DNA of 64,000 nucleotides from Cydia pomonella. Its lineage: Eukaryota > Arthropoda > Insecta > Lepidoptera > Tortricidae. The stretch spans positions 3,349,692 through 3,413,691 of the forward strand of contig NC_084717.1 of assembly GCF_033807575.1 (NCBI RefSeq), given 5' to 3'. Shown here in pieces: positions 54,949 through 64,000 of the stretch. How positions within the stretch are numbered: position 1 is the stretch's first letter; each line of letters starts with the position of its first letter. A model generated the notes under the pieces. The model saw only the letters and a program-made list of their open reading frames with translations, searched no databases and had not been told where the DNA came from. A program made the position numbers and the translations under genes.

Positions 54949-55271
54949 AATAGTACATTACGATACAAGTGCGAAAAACAGGAAATTCGAAACGAGTGGC
55001 GATAAATTAAAACACGACCGAAGGGAGTGTTTTAAATTGACACGAGTTGCGAATTACCTATTCGCACATGTATCGTACAACGTTTTACAGTACATATGGC
55101 CCTTTAAATGTTCGACACAATACCGTATATGCTAATTTTCGCAGTAGTGCGGTAAAGTAGCACCATATGTACTGTAAATATTATTACGTTACTGTGACGA
55201 AATTCGAAACGAGTGGCGATCGATTAAAACACGACCGAAGGGTTTTCGCACTTGTATCGTAATGTACTATT
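54949..55271. mobile_element. MITE family E, copy 3 (complete ends)
   Basis: AATAGTACATTACGATACAA and its inverse form a perfect terminal repeat of about 29 bp. The interior matches copies at 9812 and 43438, then adds a second GAAACGAGTGGCGATCGATT stretch. 323 bp. Confidence 0.7.
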
Positions 55272-55334
55272 ATTGCACCAACAATCATACATTTTACATA
55301 CATGTAAAACTACAAATAAATTTTAAAGAAAAAT

Positions 55335-55400
55335 AGAACCAGGTAACAACAGGCGGTCTTATCGCTAAAAAGCGATCTCTTCCAGACAACCTGGTAGTGG
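55335..55400 (-). mobile_element. LINE-e 3' UTR hairpin fragment
   Basis: ATCGCT (55361-55366) and AGCGAT (55371-55376) with the family context AACAGGCGGTCTT and CTCTTCCAGACAACC. Confidence 0.55.
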
Positions 55401-55481
55401 AAAAGGAAATGTAGAACTCATACAATAGTCAACAGTCAAACGTCTTCATTTCTCCGCTAGATTTTCCAATCTATCTGATTT

Positions 55482-55592
55482 CCCGATCCGATGGTAGTCG
55501 CTTTCGTGAAAACATATGGCAATGGCAATTCTTGGCATTAGTTGCCAAGCGGACTCAGCCTGGGTAAAAACCGGGACAACACGAGGAAGATG
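55482..55592 (+). mobile_element. SINE S1 3' half
   Basis: GATGGTAGTCGCTTTCGTGA, TTAGTTGCCAAGCGGACTC and GGGACAACACGAGGAAGATG are the S1 3' part. It continues the piece ending at 54948. Confidence 0.6.
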
Positions 55593-55920
55593 GCAATTAA
55601 CAAGTATTGTAAAACCGTTCACTTTTCTCGACTAAAGAAAGAAAAGTAATACATTGTAATAGTAATACAAGTTTTTTTTTTAATTTATTTAGAACACAAA
55701 CAGTCACATATACAAATGGATTTGAAGTACAATGTAGAGTACTTAACATACTTAAGAATCATAGACCTGGTTAGAATAGAAAAGGATAGATAGGTATAGA
55801 AAAGGTTTTATATAGTTAAAGGTTTATTCCGTTTGGCTCTAGAGACCAAGCGCGTGGTCCGATTTTGATGATTGCTCCGTAAATCTATTTGTACAAATAT
55901 CTGAACAAATAAACATTAGG
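55593..55920. other. Intergenic, nothing recognised
   Basis: AT-rich with no feature recognised. Confidence 0.4.
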
Positions 55921-56040
55921 AGGGCTAAGATGATCGGTTTTTTATCATCTGTCACCATGCCTGTCACGTTCTAACAAGTAAGTGCGAAAGTGACGCATGA
56001 TATGACAAGTGATAAAATTGTGACCATGATACCGCCGCAG
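55921..56040. mobile_element. Hairpin MITE, family D, copy 3
   Basis: CACCATGCCTGTCACGTTCT and GACAAGTGATAAAA arms as in 6541-6666, with a 4-bp centre deletion and some decay. Confidence 0.6.
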
Positions 56041-56060
56041 AACGTGATTATGGTATGCAT

Positions 56061-56407
56061 CAAGGCTCGGAAACCGGTTAAATTTCCATACCGGTATCAG
56101 GTACTTGGCGCAAAACCTTTTAATTTCGGTTTCGCTCGAAAAACCGTTATTTTAAAATCGGTTTTAATGAGAACAGCTCTTGTCAAATTAACCGGTTTAG
56201 AGCAATAAAACCAGTTTCTTCCTATCTCGGTGTCTATATTTACGTGACACACCACCAGGCCGGCCGAACCTTTCGTCGCTCGTCGAATAAACCGGTTTTT
56301 TTAGGTTACAATAAAGTTCTTAAAACGTTCGCGTTCTTATTAAACTTTGCAGGAAAACCGAGAAAAACCGGTTTTACCGATATTTTATAATCTGGTTCCG
56401 AGCCTTG
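56061..56407. mobile_element. hAT-like MITE, CAAGGCTCGGAA ends
   Basis: CAAGGCTCGGAAACCGG at the left and the inverse of CAAGGCTCGGAACCAG at the right. The 8-bp flanks GTATGCAT and GTATAGAT agree at 6 of 8 positions, a decayed duplication. The interior is full of AAACCGG words. The 27594-28001 copy is its inverse relative. Confidence 0.6.
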
Positions 56408-57138
56408 GTATAGATATGATATGATGTCGACAGTCAGGTGAAAAAAACAACGAAGTATGTCGACTTACCTATTAATATTTGTGGCATTGTGGGTCATCTA
56501 CAGTCACCTAAAGACTAAAGTAATATAAGTAAAGTAATGTAAGTAAGTACTAATATTTTAAGGGTATTTAAAAAAAATACATAGGCTGGATACCTACCTG
56601 AAATTCCATTGGACATGGTCGTCATAAATAAAAGGTTGATTGTCTTACCGATACGTAATGCCGTCAGACATAGGGCAAGCTGCATATTCCTCTTGAATGT
56701 GAGAGCGCGGTAGAGTCGAGCTGGTACAAATATAAAATTGAAATCGTTAATTTTGGAGAAATAATTATCATATTTATTTAAACATTGAACTCTTGGAGGA
56801 TTTAACGACCGGAGTCGCCTTTAATAGCTTACCCCTCTGTCGAAAACCTCCAAACACCTCCGAAGCCATCTAATAGATCAAATGACAAAGTTATCAGCAT
56901 CGTTTCGAGCAATGGCCCGGTAAGATGGCGCCACTGAACCACACACAGTGAAAGAATAAGGATAAAAGTCAAATGACGTTCTAAAAGTTTTATTATGTGT
57001 CGAAAGATGGCAGTAAATTTACGTGGCTACAAAGTTTTCTATGACAATACACCACTATTTCAAATTCTCTTTGCATGCAAGTAATAGTATGCTTATATGT
57101 ACTGTAAGTTATAAGCACTTTACAAAACAAGTATATCG
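56408..57138. other. Intergenic, nothing recognised
   Basis: No gene or shared repeat seen. Confidence 0.4.
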
Positions 57139-57612
57139 TGACACTTATCAATAACTTAATAGAGGCGGGTCCGGCTCAGTATAATACGTTCAGACGCCTC
57201 ATGGACCTGGTTGACCGGTGATGAACAATGGCTCGATGATCGTGTATGTCTTTATAAACCCTGTGTATGTGGAAGCCGATGGGACTCGTTTTATATTAAC
57301 AACTTAACAAGAAATACTTTACAGAATTTCGTGAGTAGAGCGTACTTTTAATGCCGGCGTATGAGATATTCGAAAAACAACGTCATGGTCAAACGCCCCT
57401 TTTCGACACCGATAGATAGACTCTTTATCATGTCGTTACCAGGTCGATAACCACTGTGGACTCACGTGTGCCAGGAATATGACACGGGCGCCAACGTTGG
57501 TCAACTCGAGACACTTATCAATAATTTAATAGTGGCGGGTCCGTCTCGGAATAATGCGATCAGACCCTTTATGGACCTAGTTGACCGGTGATGAACGATG
57601 GCTCGATGAGTT
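57139..57612. repeat. Direct repeat pair, 368 bp apart
   Basis: 57139-57245 and 57507-57612 share GACACTTATCAATAA, GGCGGGTCCG, ATGGACCTGGTTGACCGGTG and GATGAACAATGGCTCGATGA at roughly 83 percent identity. The unit between is unique. A tandem duplication or the ends of a decayed element. Confidence 0.55.
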
Positions 57613-58480
57613 TCGTGGCATATAGGACGTCTTATGGATTTATACTTTATATATTGTAAATTGAGGCTGAGTGATTACACTTGTCCTTATTGTTGCTGTT
57701 GTCGAGTTTTACGAAAAGCGACAATGATCATTTCATATAAGTTTAAGTGGACATAAAACACATTTCGATTTCAATAAAGACAAAATCTATTTTCGTCACT
57801 TAGTAGGCAAAGTATGCTTTAAACAGAAAAGGTAATTGAATTCAAATATTTATGTCTTCAATGTCAATGAAGACTTTTATTAAGGTTGAAGCTCACCTGC
57901 TACAAAAATACAAGTGTCTTTTACAAATCAGACAGAGAAAGAGCGATGATGAAAACACGGCAAGACATTACTAAGATCACAGCAAAACGAGGTAGTTTAG
58001 AAACAAAATGGCATTGAAAGTTACTCCAATACACAATTTTAAACCAACCCAACCCTGTAAGTTCCTAATCATAAAATGCGAATACTACTGGAAAAGTGAC
58101 CAAAACCTCCAGTAGACTTCATCCAAGCAAGACACGTTTAGCACCTATAAAGAACTCTCACAAAATATCTCGCATACACATTTCCGGAGTCCGAACTCCT
58201 TTTGGCTTCTTATATGGCCGGTGTACAATAATATCGGTACAGGCAGAGGGGGAGTGGAGGTTGGAGCCAGTGTTGAAGAAAATTAACAGTATTTTGACTC
58301 GGACATTCAACATCGTTGGACCAGCTAAAGCCAATGAATTGTAGATAAATACTCACTAAATACTGGTAGTTATAGGTATATGAACTTTAAAAATTGATTT
58401 CATTCTGACATCACTGCACCAGACATACATTTTGGACTCAGAGACTGACTGGCTAGAAACGCTACCTTTGCAGACTGTTA
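57613..58480. other. Intergenic, nothing recognised
   Basis: An 82-codon open frame at 58096-58344 has no recognisable motif. Confidence 0.4.
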
Positions 58481-58660
58481 GGCTCGGTTCACATGGCGTT
58501 AATTATTCCCGTATACCGTATACGGGCGTTTATCAAATACCTCGGTGACAGCAAAATTTGCATGGCAACTTACAAAATCGTTAACACGGTTAGACGGCTT
58601 TGCCACATTAAAGACATATGGGGAAAAAATAACGCGAACCCCGCGAACGTGAACCTAGCC
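58481..58660. mobile_element. PIF/Harbinger-like MITE with TTA flanks
   Basis: GGCTCGGTTCACATGGCGTT at the left pairs with CGTGAACCTAGCC at the right, and GTTAATTATT with AAAATAACGC further in. TTA lies directly outside both ends (58478-58480 and 58661-58663). 180 bp. Confidence 0.65.
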
Positions 58661-59699
58661 TTAAACAGCGCGCAATAGGGAATATTACGCGAAACTCTGC
58701 GTAGGGGGAGCCACTACCACAATCCATCACAATATGAGGGGTCTACCGTGAAACAAGAAGATCGAAATTTCGTTATCTTGAAGAGGCATATAACTAAATT
58801 TCGATTTTCGGGTAGGCCCTTTGTAAACTAACCGTCTTGATGCATCAATGTCATATTTTAGTATTACTCGATGGTTTAGAAGGGTGCTAGTGCTGCACTC
58901 TGGCGGCGGAACATTGCAGTAATACTCCCTATTGTTTATCTTACGAGTTGCTGGGAAAATAAAGGCCAGTCGAAGGAAATATATATGTCCTTGCGTTGCT
59001 GCATTGCTGTGCATATGCATGCAATAATGGCCATCGCAACCGCCAAATCCTTTCGTGACTCATCTTAAGACAAATTTTCAACAACGATCGTTTGTTCTAT
59101 GACGTGATTTTTTTCGAATGTAGCCATTTACTACGGTCAATATGTTCCGATTCACCTCATACGTACCGACACTTTGGTTACACATGATGTCAAAATTGAA
59201 GTCATTTACAAAGTCAAAATACTGCCTACGATTGTTGTGCTATAACCAAGGGGACTGATTTAGTTTACTCAGGCCGGGACATTATCGATTGAGTCCACAG
59301 CTGAGGTTTTTATACTTATCTCCCTCAGTATTATTGGAGTATTGGACGGCCTTTTGGGGGTGTTTACGTAGGTATTGGTGTAAAGCCTGCAGACAGCGTG
59401 GGAGGAAAATAATTACTGGTTTTAATAGGATATTTCTTGGGGGACAATATTTTTATTGGTTCGTTCGACTAAAAATGATGTATTTTAAATAGCATTTTGA
59501 CTAGATAGCTTATCTACACGGAAAAAAAGTTGCACGCATTGAGTAGTATTCATAAAATAACTGTAATTAATTAAAGATTAAAAAAAAATAATTATCCTAA
59601 AACCGATTTTGTTGTTATAAACCGTCTTGTTGGCCGGTGTAACACACAATTCGCAAGTCCCAATTTTGGACTAAATAGTAATAAAATCAGCTCGCAAGA
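58661..59699. other. Intergenic, nothing recognised
   Basis: No gene or shared repeat. Confidence 0.4.
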
Positions 59700-59870
59700 C
59701 AAATTCAAATTCTCTCCGTCCTTGATCTAACTCTCCACAATGCCCTACATTCAGCGACAGAGAAAGGTGGCGGCAAATTGTCAAAGAGAAGCTGTTCCCT
59801 AGAAGTGGCCACGACCCTCAGTGACGAGGAAACCGATGCCAAGAGGAGGAGGAGTAATAAAATATTTTGT
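59700..59870 (+). pseudogene. LINE-f C-terminal remnant, frameshifted
   Basis: LHNALHSATEK, then after a frame change WRQIVKEKLFPRSGHDPQ and a stop. This is the conserved end of the LINE also seen at 28846-29110. The tail is AATAAAATATTTTG. Confidence 0.6.
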
Positions 59871-60425
59871 TACTGTTATGCAAACAACAGCAATGCCCCT
59901 CTACTCTCATGTAGCTAAAGCTGAGGCAACTCTCTGCCAATATACCTACTCTTTAGGCAGTTATGTACTGTAAAGGGATACGGTCTATCTGCGGTAGGGA
60001 ATGTTAACGCTCCAGGTAGATTTCTGATAATATTTATATGTTTTTTTCTTCAAATAACACAATACAACTATCGACTATCGTTAATGCTTGCCGCTTTCAG
60101 AATGAATCGCCTGCAGATCTTTATTCCTTCAGCCGGGCGATAGTTCTGAATTCTAATAATCGTTCCCAGTTATCTACCACGAGACTGTGGAGGTTCGCAA
60201 CCTTCACAGTATCCCCTCCTATACGATGGGCACTCAAGCTGGATGCCTATTTGCTCCTTTTGTTTGAAATGATCCTTAACGATGCCGCTTATTACGGCGT
60301 GAAAAAAACTCGTTCATAGTGTGCGATTTGATTGTTAAATACAATAGCTCCTTTCCGATTATTTCGTGAGCATGCGTTATGAGTATTCCTTATAAAGTGG
60401 ATCCTACCTGGTATTTAATTGAATT
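59871..60425. other. Intergenic with one unexplained open frame
   Basis: A plus-strand frame at 60038-60319 (93 codons) is open, but I recognise no domain, no ATG context and no neighbour. It is probably chance. The last bases (AATTT at 60421-60425) abut the LTR and would be the target-site copy if the element's other end shows the same bases. Confidence 0.35.
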
Positions 60426-60652
60426 TGTTGTATGATCTTCAATAAAACGATACTTGAAAGTCTTCGGGTATTTATTAATAACGTCTTCTTATAGATATGA
60501 CAATATTATTAATATTAATATTATAGCGAGCTGTGTACCGTGTCAGGGATATAAAGCAAGAGGGGGCTGTCATAGTGACACTTGGTAAGGTTTTACAGCA
60601 CGTTGCATTTACAAAGAATGTTATGACAGGTGCGTTTATAGAGTATGCTACA
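60426..60652 (-). mobile_element. 3' LTR of the Ty3/gypsy-type element
   Basis: 227 bp. On the minus strand it starts TGTAGCATAC and ends CATACAACA, the canonical TG...CA. It has a TATA-like CTCTATAAACG close to the start (about 60634-60644) and AATAAA on the minus strand at 60471-60476, near the end. A purine tract lies immediately upstream. The matching 5' LTR is outside the window, so the boundaries rest on these signals alone. Confidence 0.75.
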
Positions 60653-60669
60653 TCTTTCCCTTTTCAATG
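60653..60669 (-). promoter_or_regulatory. Polypurine tract for plus-strand priming
   Basis: On the minus strand GAAAAGGGAAAGA ends exactly where the LTR starts TGTAGC. A second purine run (AAGGGGGAAGAAAAA, about 60752-60766) further upstream could be a secondary tract. Confidence 0.65.
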
Positions 60670-60904
60670 AAAATAAGTTTACAATTATCAATTACTTAGT
60701 TTTTTAATATTATACAATTAGCAATACAAGTTGTTTACTCTCATACATTGGTTTTTCTTCCCCCTTAAAACAAAGACATTCGCTATCTATTAAGGTAGTG
60801 AGACTTAAAATAATATACAAACTATACTAATTACACGCAACCTAAAACTACGCATTCGACCAACCCCGTGACTGTTTGGCTGGTCTGGTGAAACATCCAA
60901 GTCA

Positions 60905-63892
60905 TCATGCCGGCCTTATATGATACGATGTCCTCGTATATTTAACATTATTTTTATCTATGAGATCATACGACCTCATGCCATTACACTTGATTATGTT
61001 ACCCTGTAACCATACATTTTTATTAATATCCTTCTTCCACCACACATCTTGACCCTCAACAAATGGTTGCTTATTTCTAGATCTCTTATTATAATTTATT
61101 ACATTACTATTCCTAGTTCTATTAAATATATTTTCTGCATTTTTGATCGTCTTTGGTTGTAAATACTGTGAAGTAACTATTAACTTTGTTTTTAAATTTC
61201 TATTCATTACCAGTTCACTAGGAGTGACATTGGTGCCAGATGTGGGTGAAGCCCTATACTTTAGTAAAGCTAATCTGTAATCACTTTTATCTTCTAAGCA
61301 TTTGTATAACATTTTTTTAGCAATCTGAACTCCTTTTTCCGCCATACCATTCGATTGGGGATACCTAGGACTTGTGTATGTGAACTTAAATCCCCACTCC
61401 TGTGCAAAGTCCTTACACTCCTTCGAGTCAAATGGAACATGGTCAGATACTACTTCAGCCGGAATTCCAAAATTAGAAAAAATTTCTATCAGTGCATCAA
61501 TTATGGACTTGGAACTTTTATTTGTTATCTTTTTGATGTCCAACCATTTAGAATAGTAGTCATAAATTATTAAATAATTCTTTGTTTTAAAATCCATAAT
61601 ATCAATAGCTATTTTATAAAATGGTAAGCAAGGTATGTTGTGCGACAGTAGTGGCTCTTTAACATTATTATTTTGAAAAGTTTGACAAGGAAAGCAACGC
61701 TTAACATATTCTTCAATATGAGAGTCAATATGTGGCCAATAATATAAATTTCTCGCCAGTTGCTTCATTTTTGTCACACCGATGTGTTCTTCATGTAAGG
61801 TTTTAATGAATGACTGTCTCAAACTTTTAGGAACAATTAGTCGATTATTAAAAAATATCAAATAGTTATCTATAGTCAGTTCACCTCTTAATTTATGGTA
61901 ACTATGTAGACCATCAGGAATATCCTTATTATGAGTAGGCCAGCCATTTGTTATGAAATTTCTTAATATCTGTAATTCGTTATCATTGGTACTTTCATTT
62001 ATTAATACTGTTTTTTGTTCCTTAGAGCATTCTAAATTGTGTGCTAAGCCCATGCAATGTATCACTTCATACATGTAAGACTCATCGGTGTCCTGTGACA
62101 ATTGATAAGAGCGTGATAGTAAGTCCGCAATGTACATAAATTTACCTTGTAAATATTTGAATTCTATGTCATATCTTAATAGTTTTAGTTTCAATCTTTG
62201 TAACCTTGGCGACGGTACTTCATGAAGATGTTTCTTAAGTAAACTTTCTAGGGGTTTGTGATCATTAAGTATTGTCACTTTACGTCCATATATGTAATAA
62301 TGAAATTTACGTGTAGACCAGGTTACACTTAAGAGTTCTTTTTCAATCTGTGAAAAGTTACGCTCAGCTGATGTTAAACTTCGTGAAGCAAAGCAAACCG
62401 GTTTGCCATTTTGAAGTAGACAACATCCAAGTCCATCTTTGGATGCGTCACACTGTATAGTTATGGGCAAATTATCATCAAAATTTTGAAGGACCGGAGC
62501 TGTACTGATTTTATTTTTAATATTAGTATATACATCTTCATGAATTTCTGTCCAAAGCCATTCAACATCTTTTTTCAATAACAGTTGTAATGGTGCTGCA
62601 ATATTAGCCAAGTGTGGGATAAATTTTCTTAAATAATTGACCATTCCGAGAAAAATTTGAAGTTCCTTCTTATTATTAGGACTTTTCATATTAACAATAG
62701 CACTGACTCTATCTGGATCAATTTTCATGCCTTGTTCTGAAAAAATATGGCCAAAATACTTTACTTGCTTTAATTTATATTGAAATTTATCTTTATTAAA
62801 GCGAACATTGTGTTCTCTGGCTCTACTAAACACCTTGTCTAAAATTGCATCATGTTCCTGTTGAGTGTCAGCACATATTAAAAGGTCATCACAATAAACA
62901 ATAACTCCGGGGATGTCACCAAAGGCAGTTTCGCTATATTTTTGGAATACCTCAGGAGCTACTGAGATCCCGAACGGACACCTTACAAATTTGTAACAGC
63001 CAAACGGGCTATTAAAAGTACATAAGTCACTTGAGCTGTCTGTTAATTTAATATTATAAAACCCATCTGATAGGTCGAGCACAGAAAATATCTTCTTATT
63101 ACTTAATTTTGGCACAATCTCATCTAAGGTTGGTATTAAATGGTGCTCTCTTATTAGCACTTGATTTAAATCCTTCGGGTCTAAACAAATTCTAAGTGAA
63201 CCATTCTTTTTTTCAATTATGACTAAATTGCTAACAAAACTTTTAGGGTGGTCTACCTTAGCTATGACTTTGTGCTTCACCAGAGCTGCCAGTTTGTCCG
63301 CGAGGCGCGGCTTCAGGGAGTTGGGCACCCTCCGTGGAGGTCTCACCACAGGCTCAGCGTCAGGTCGAATGCGCAGTTGCAGTGGTGTTTTGAACTCTCC
63401 AACACCCTGAAATAGTTCGATGTTTTTATTAATTACCCAGTTTTTACTATTATTATTAGTTACCAGATCAGTTTTTAAAATATTAGTGGCAATATGATCA
63501 GTCTCAATTGAATCAATATTAGTATTATTTAATAACTTCAATTTTACTAATGAGGCTAATCCTAAGATTGGTCTGACACTTTCTTTGACAATTAAAAACT
63601 CAGTCACGACTTCATCACTTTTAACTGCTTTAGAAAAAACTTTTAGTGTGACTTTACCTATTGGGAACAATTTCCCACCCCCGAAGACTTTAATTATTAC
63701 TCTCGTCTCAGATATTTTGAAATTGTAATCATCATTGACAATTTTCCTAAAATCCCTGACACTGATCACATTAATTTGAGCTCCGGTGTCACATTTAAAA
63801 CAAACATTTTTATTTTCTACTCTGAGCGTCTCAGTCCAATCATTTTTACCCAAATCTATGGAATAAACCTCATAAGTAATATTATTAGACAG
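60905..63892 (-). CDS. pol: Ty3/gypsy-type pol: protease, RT, RNase H, integrase
   Basis: It copies the element's RNA into DNA and inserts it into the genome. The frame is unbroken from the TGA at 63893-63895 to the stop at 60905-60907. Counting residues from the TTG codon at 63853 (982 residues), an aspartic protease has DTG at 22-24. Reverse transcriptase spans about 170-420 with D260 and YCDD at 320-323. RNase H spans about 460-580 (D469, E504/E506, D531, D577). The integrase zinc finger is H687, H690, C720, C723. The integrase core is D751, D804, E839. A C-terminal tail (about 930-982) resembles the gypsy GPY/F-type module. All catalytic residues are present. No ATG opens the frame before the domains, so it is likely expressed as a Gag-Pol fusion. 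No env-like frame follows (252 bp to the LTR). I call the group Ty3/gypsy from PR-RT-RH-IN order; the exact clade is not assigned. Confidence 0.95.
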   Translation of the reverse strand: MSNNITYEVYSIDLGKNDWTETLRVENKNVCFKCDTGAQINVISVRDFRKIVNDDYNFKISETRVIIKVFGGGKLFPIGKVTLKVFSKAVKSDEVVTEFLIVKESVRPILGLASLVKLKLLNNTNIDSIETDHIATNILKTDLVTNNNSKNWVINKNIELFQGVGEFKTPLQLRIRPDAEPVVRPPRRVPNSLKPRLADKLAALVKHKVIAKVDHPKSFVSNLVIIEKKNGSLRICLDPKDLNQVLIREHHLIPTLDEIVPKLSNKKIFSVLDLSDGFYNIKLTDSSSDLCTFNSPFGCYKFVRCPFGISVAPEVFQKYSETAFGDIPGVIVYCDDLLICADTQQEHDAILDKVFSRAREHNVRFNKDKFQYKLKQVKYFGHIFSEQGMKIDPDRVSAIVNMKSPNNKKELQIFLGMVNYLRKFIPHLANIAAPLQLLLKKDVEWLWTEIHEDVYTNIKNKISTAPVLQNFDDNLPITIQCDASKDGLGCCLLQNGKPVCFASRSLTSAERNFSQIEKELLSVTWSTRKFHYYIYGRKVTILNDHKPLESLLKKHLHEVPSPRLQRLKLKLLRYDIEFKYLQGKFMYIADLLSRSYQLSQDTDESYMYEVIHCMGLAHNLECSKEQKTVLINESTNDNELQILRNFITNGWPTHNKDIPDGLHSYHKLRGELTIDNYLIFFNNRLIVPKSLRQSFIKTLHEEHIGVTKMKQLARNLYYWPHIDSHIEEYVKRCFPCQTFQNNNVKEPLLSHNIPCLPFYKIAIDIMDFKTKNYLIIYDYYSKWLDIKKITNKSSKSIIDALIEIFSNFGIPAEVVSDHVPFDSKECKDFAQEWGFKFTYTSPRYPQSNGMAEKGVQIAKKMLYKCLEDKSDYRLALLKYRASPTSGTNVTPSELVMNRNLKTKLIVTSQYLQPKTIKNAENIFNRTRNSNVINYNKRSRNKQPFVEGQDVWWKKDINKNVWLQGNIIKCNGMRSYDLIDKNNVKYTRTSYHIRPA

Positions 63893-64000
63893 TCATAAGT
63901 CATGAACATTGTTACAGGCTTCTTCAATGTCATTGTTATTAATGTTATCAACCCGTCTCTTATAAAAAGTACAACCCACACTAAAATGATTCAGCCTGTT
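63893..64000 (-). CDS. gag: gag 3' end (partial, cut by the window edge)
   Basis: The last 35 codons of the structural protein. It enters at 64000 with NHFSVGC, the H-x4-C half of a CCHC zinc knuckle that binds the RNA genome, followed by a charged tail KRRVDNI and an acidic EEAC segment, then TGA at 63893-63895. The same frame continues into pol directly after this stop. The upstream part of the knuckle, matrix and capsid lie outside. Confidence 0.75.
   Translation of the reverse strand, partial: NRLNHFSVGCTFYKRRVDNINNNDIEEACNNVHDL

Noticed and set aside
57139..57612. Pair of LTRs
   Set aside because: The copies lack TG...CA ends and there is no primer site or coding sequence between them, so only a direct repeat is reported.
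58096..58344. 82-codon frame as a small gene
   Set aside because: No known motif and the surroundings are only intergenic repeats.
60038..60319. 93-codon plus-strand frame as a gene
   Set aside because: No recognisable domain, no intron or promoter context, and the length is compatible with chance.
63219..63410. Plus-strand frame over the retrotransposon
   Set aside because: Shadow of the intact minus-strand pol frame.

Overview
The window looks like a gene-free, transposon-saturated stretch of an insect genome, most probably a moth or butterfly (Lepidoptera). The evidence is the combination of two tRNA-derived SINE families of lepidopteran style, many 5'-truncated LINE tails whose C-terminal motifs I recognise from lepidopteran non-LTR elements, a GIY-YIG/Penelope-like remnant, many MITEs, and no recognisable host exon, rRNA or tRNA gene. 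The assignment comes from recognition of repeat styles, not from a database search.

The only long intact coding sequence is at the right edge: the pol region of a Ty3/gypsy-type LTR retrotransposon on the minus strand (60905-63892), with its 3' LTR (60426-60652), polypurine tract and the last codons of gag (63893-64000). The 5' LTR and most of gag lie outside the window. Gag and pol are in one frame and are separated by a single TGA.

The most unusual object is at 43729-53819. These 10,091 bp are bounded by a 13-bp terminal inverted repeat (CAGGGACTGAAAA) and flanked by a perfect 8-bp direct repeat (CTTGTAGT), as expected for a hAT-type DNA transposon. The inside has no transposase. In order it holds a left subterminal GGTACCC-rich repeat block, about 38 copies of a 108-bp satellite split by a LINE-like insertion, a foldback (inverted-repeat) segment carrying another LINE fragment, 30 copies of a 100-bp satellite, and a right subterminal array of five 73-bp units. 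Both satellites show about 12-monomer higher-order duplications and share sequence blocks. A second, ordinary-sized hAT-like element (41539-43407, perfect TSD ACAACAGG) lies 321 bp to its left.

Elsewhere (1-41500 and 53830-60400) the DNA is a mosaic of MITEs (hAT-like, PIF/Harbinger-like with TTA duplications, TA-flanked palindromes and unclassified hairpins), SINEs, LINE 3' ends and repeat pairs. Many are nested, and several insertion boundaries can be read from target-site duplications. A third, degenerate tandem array of about 140-bp units lies at 21365-22640 and contains a LINE within a LINE. Nothing suggests that these pieces work together as a pathway. The window is best read as layers of insertion history, probably heterochromatic or intergenic.
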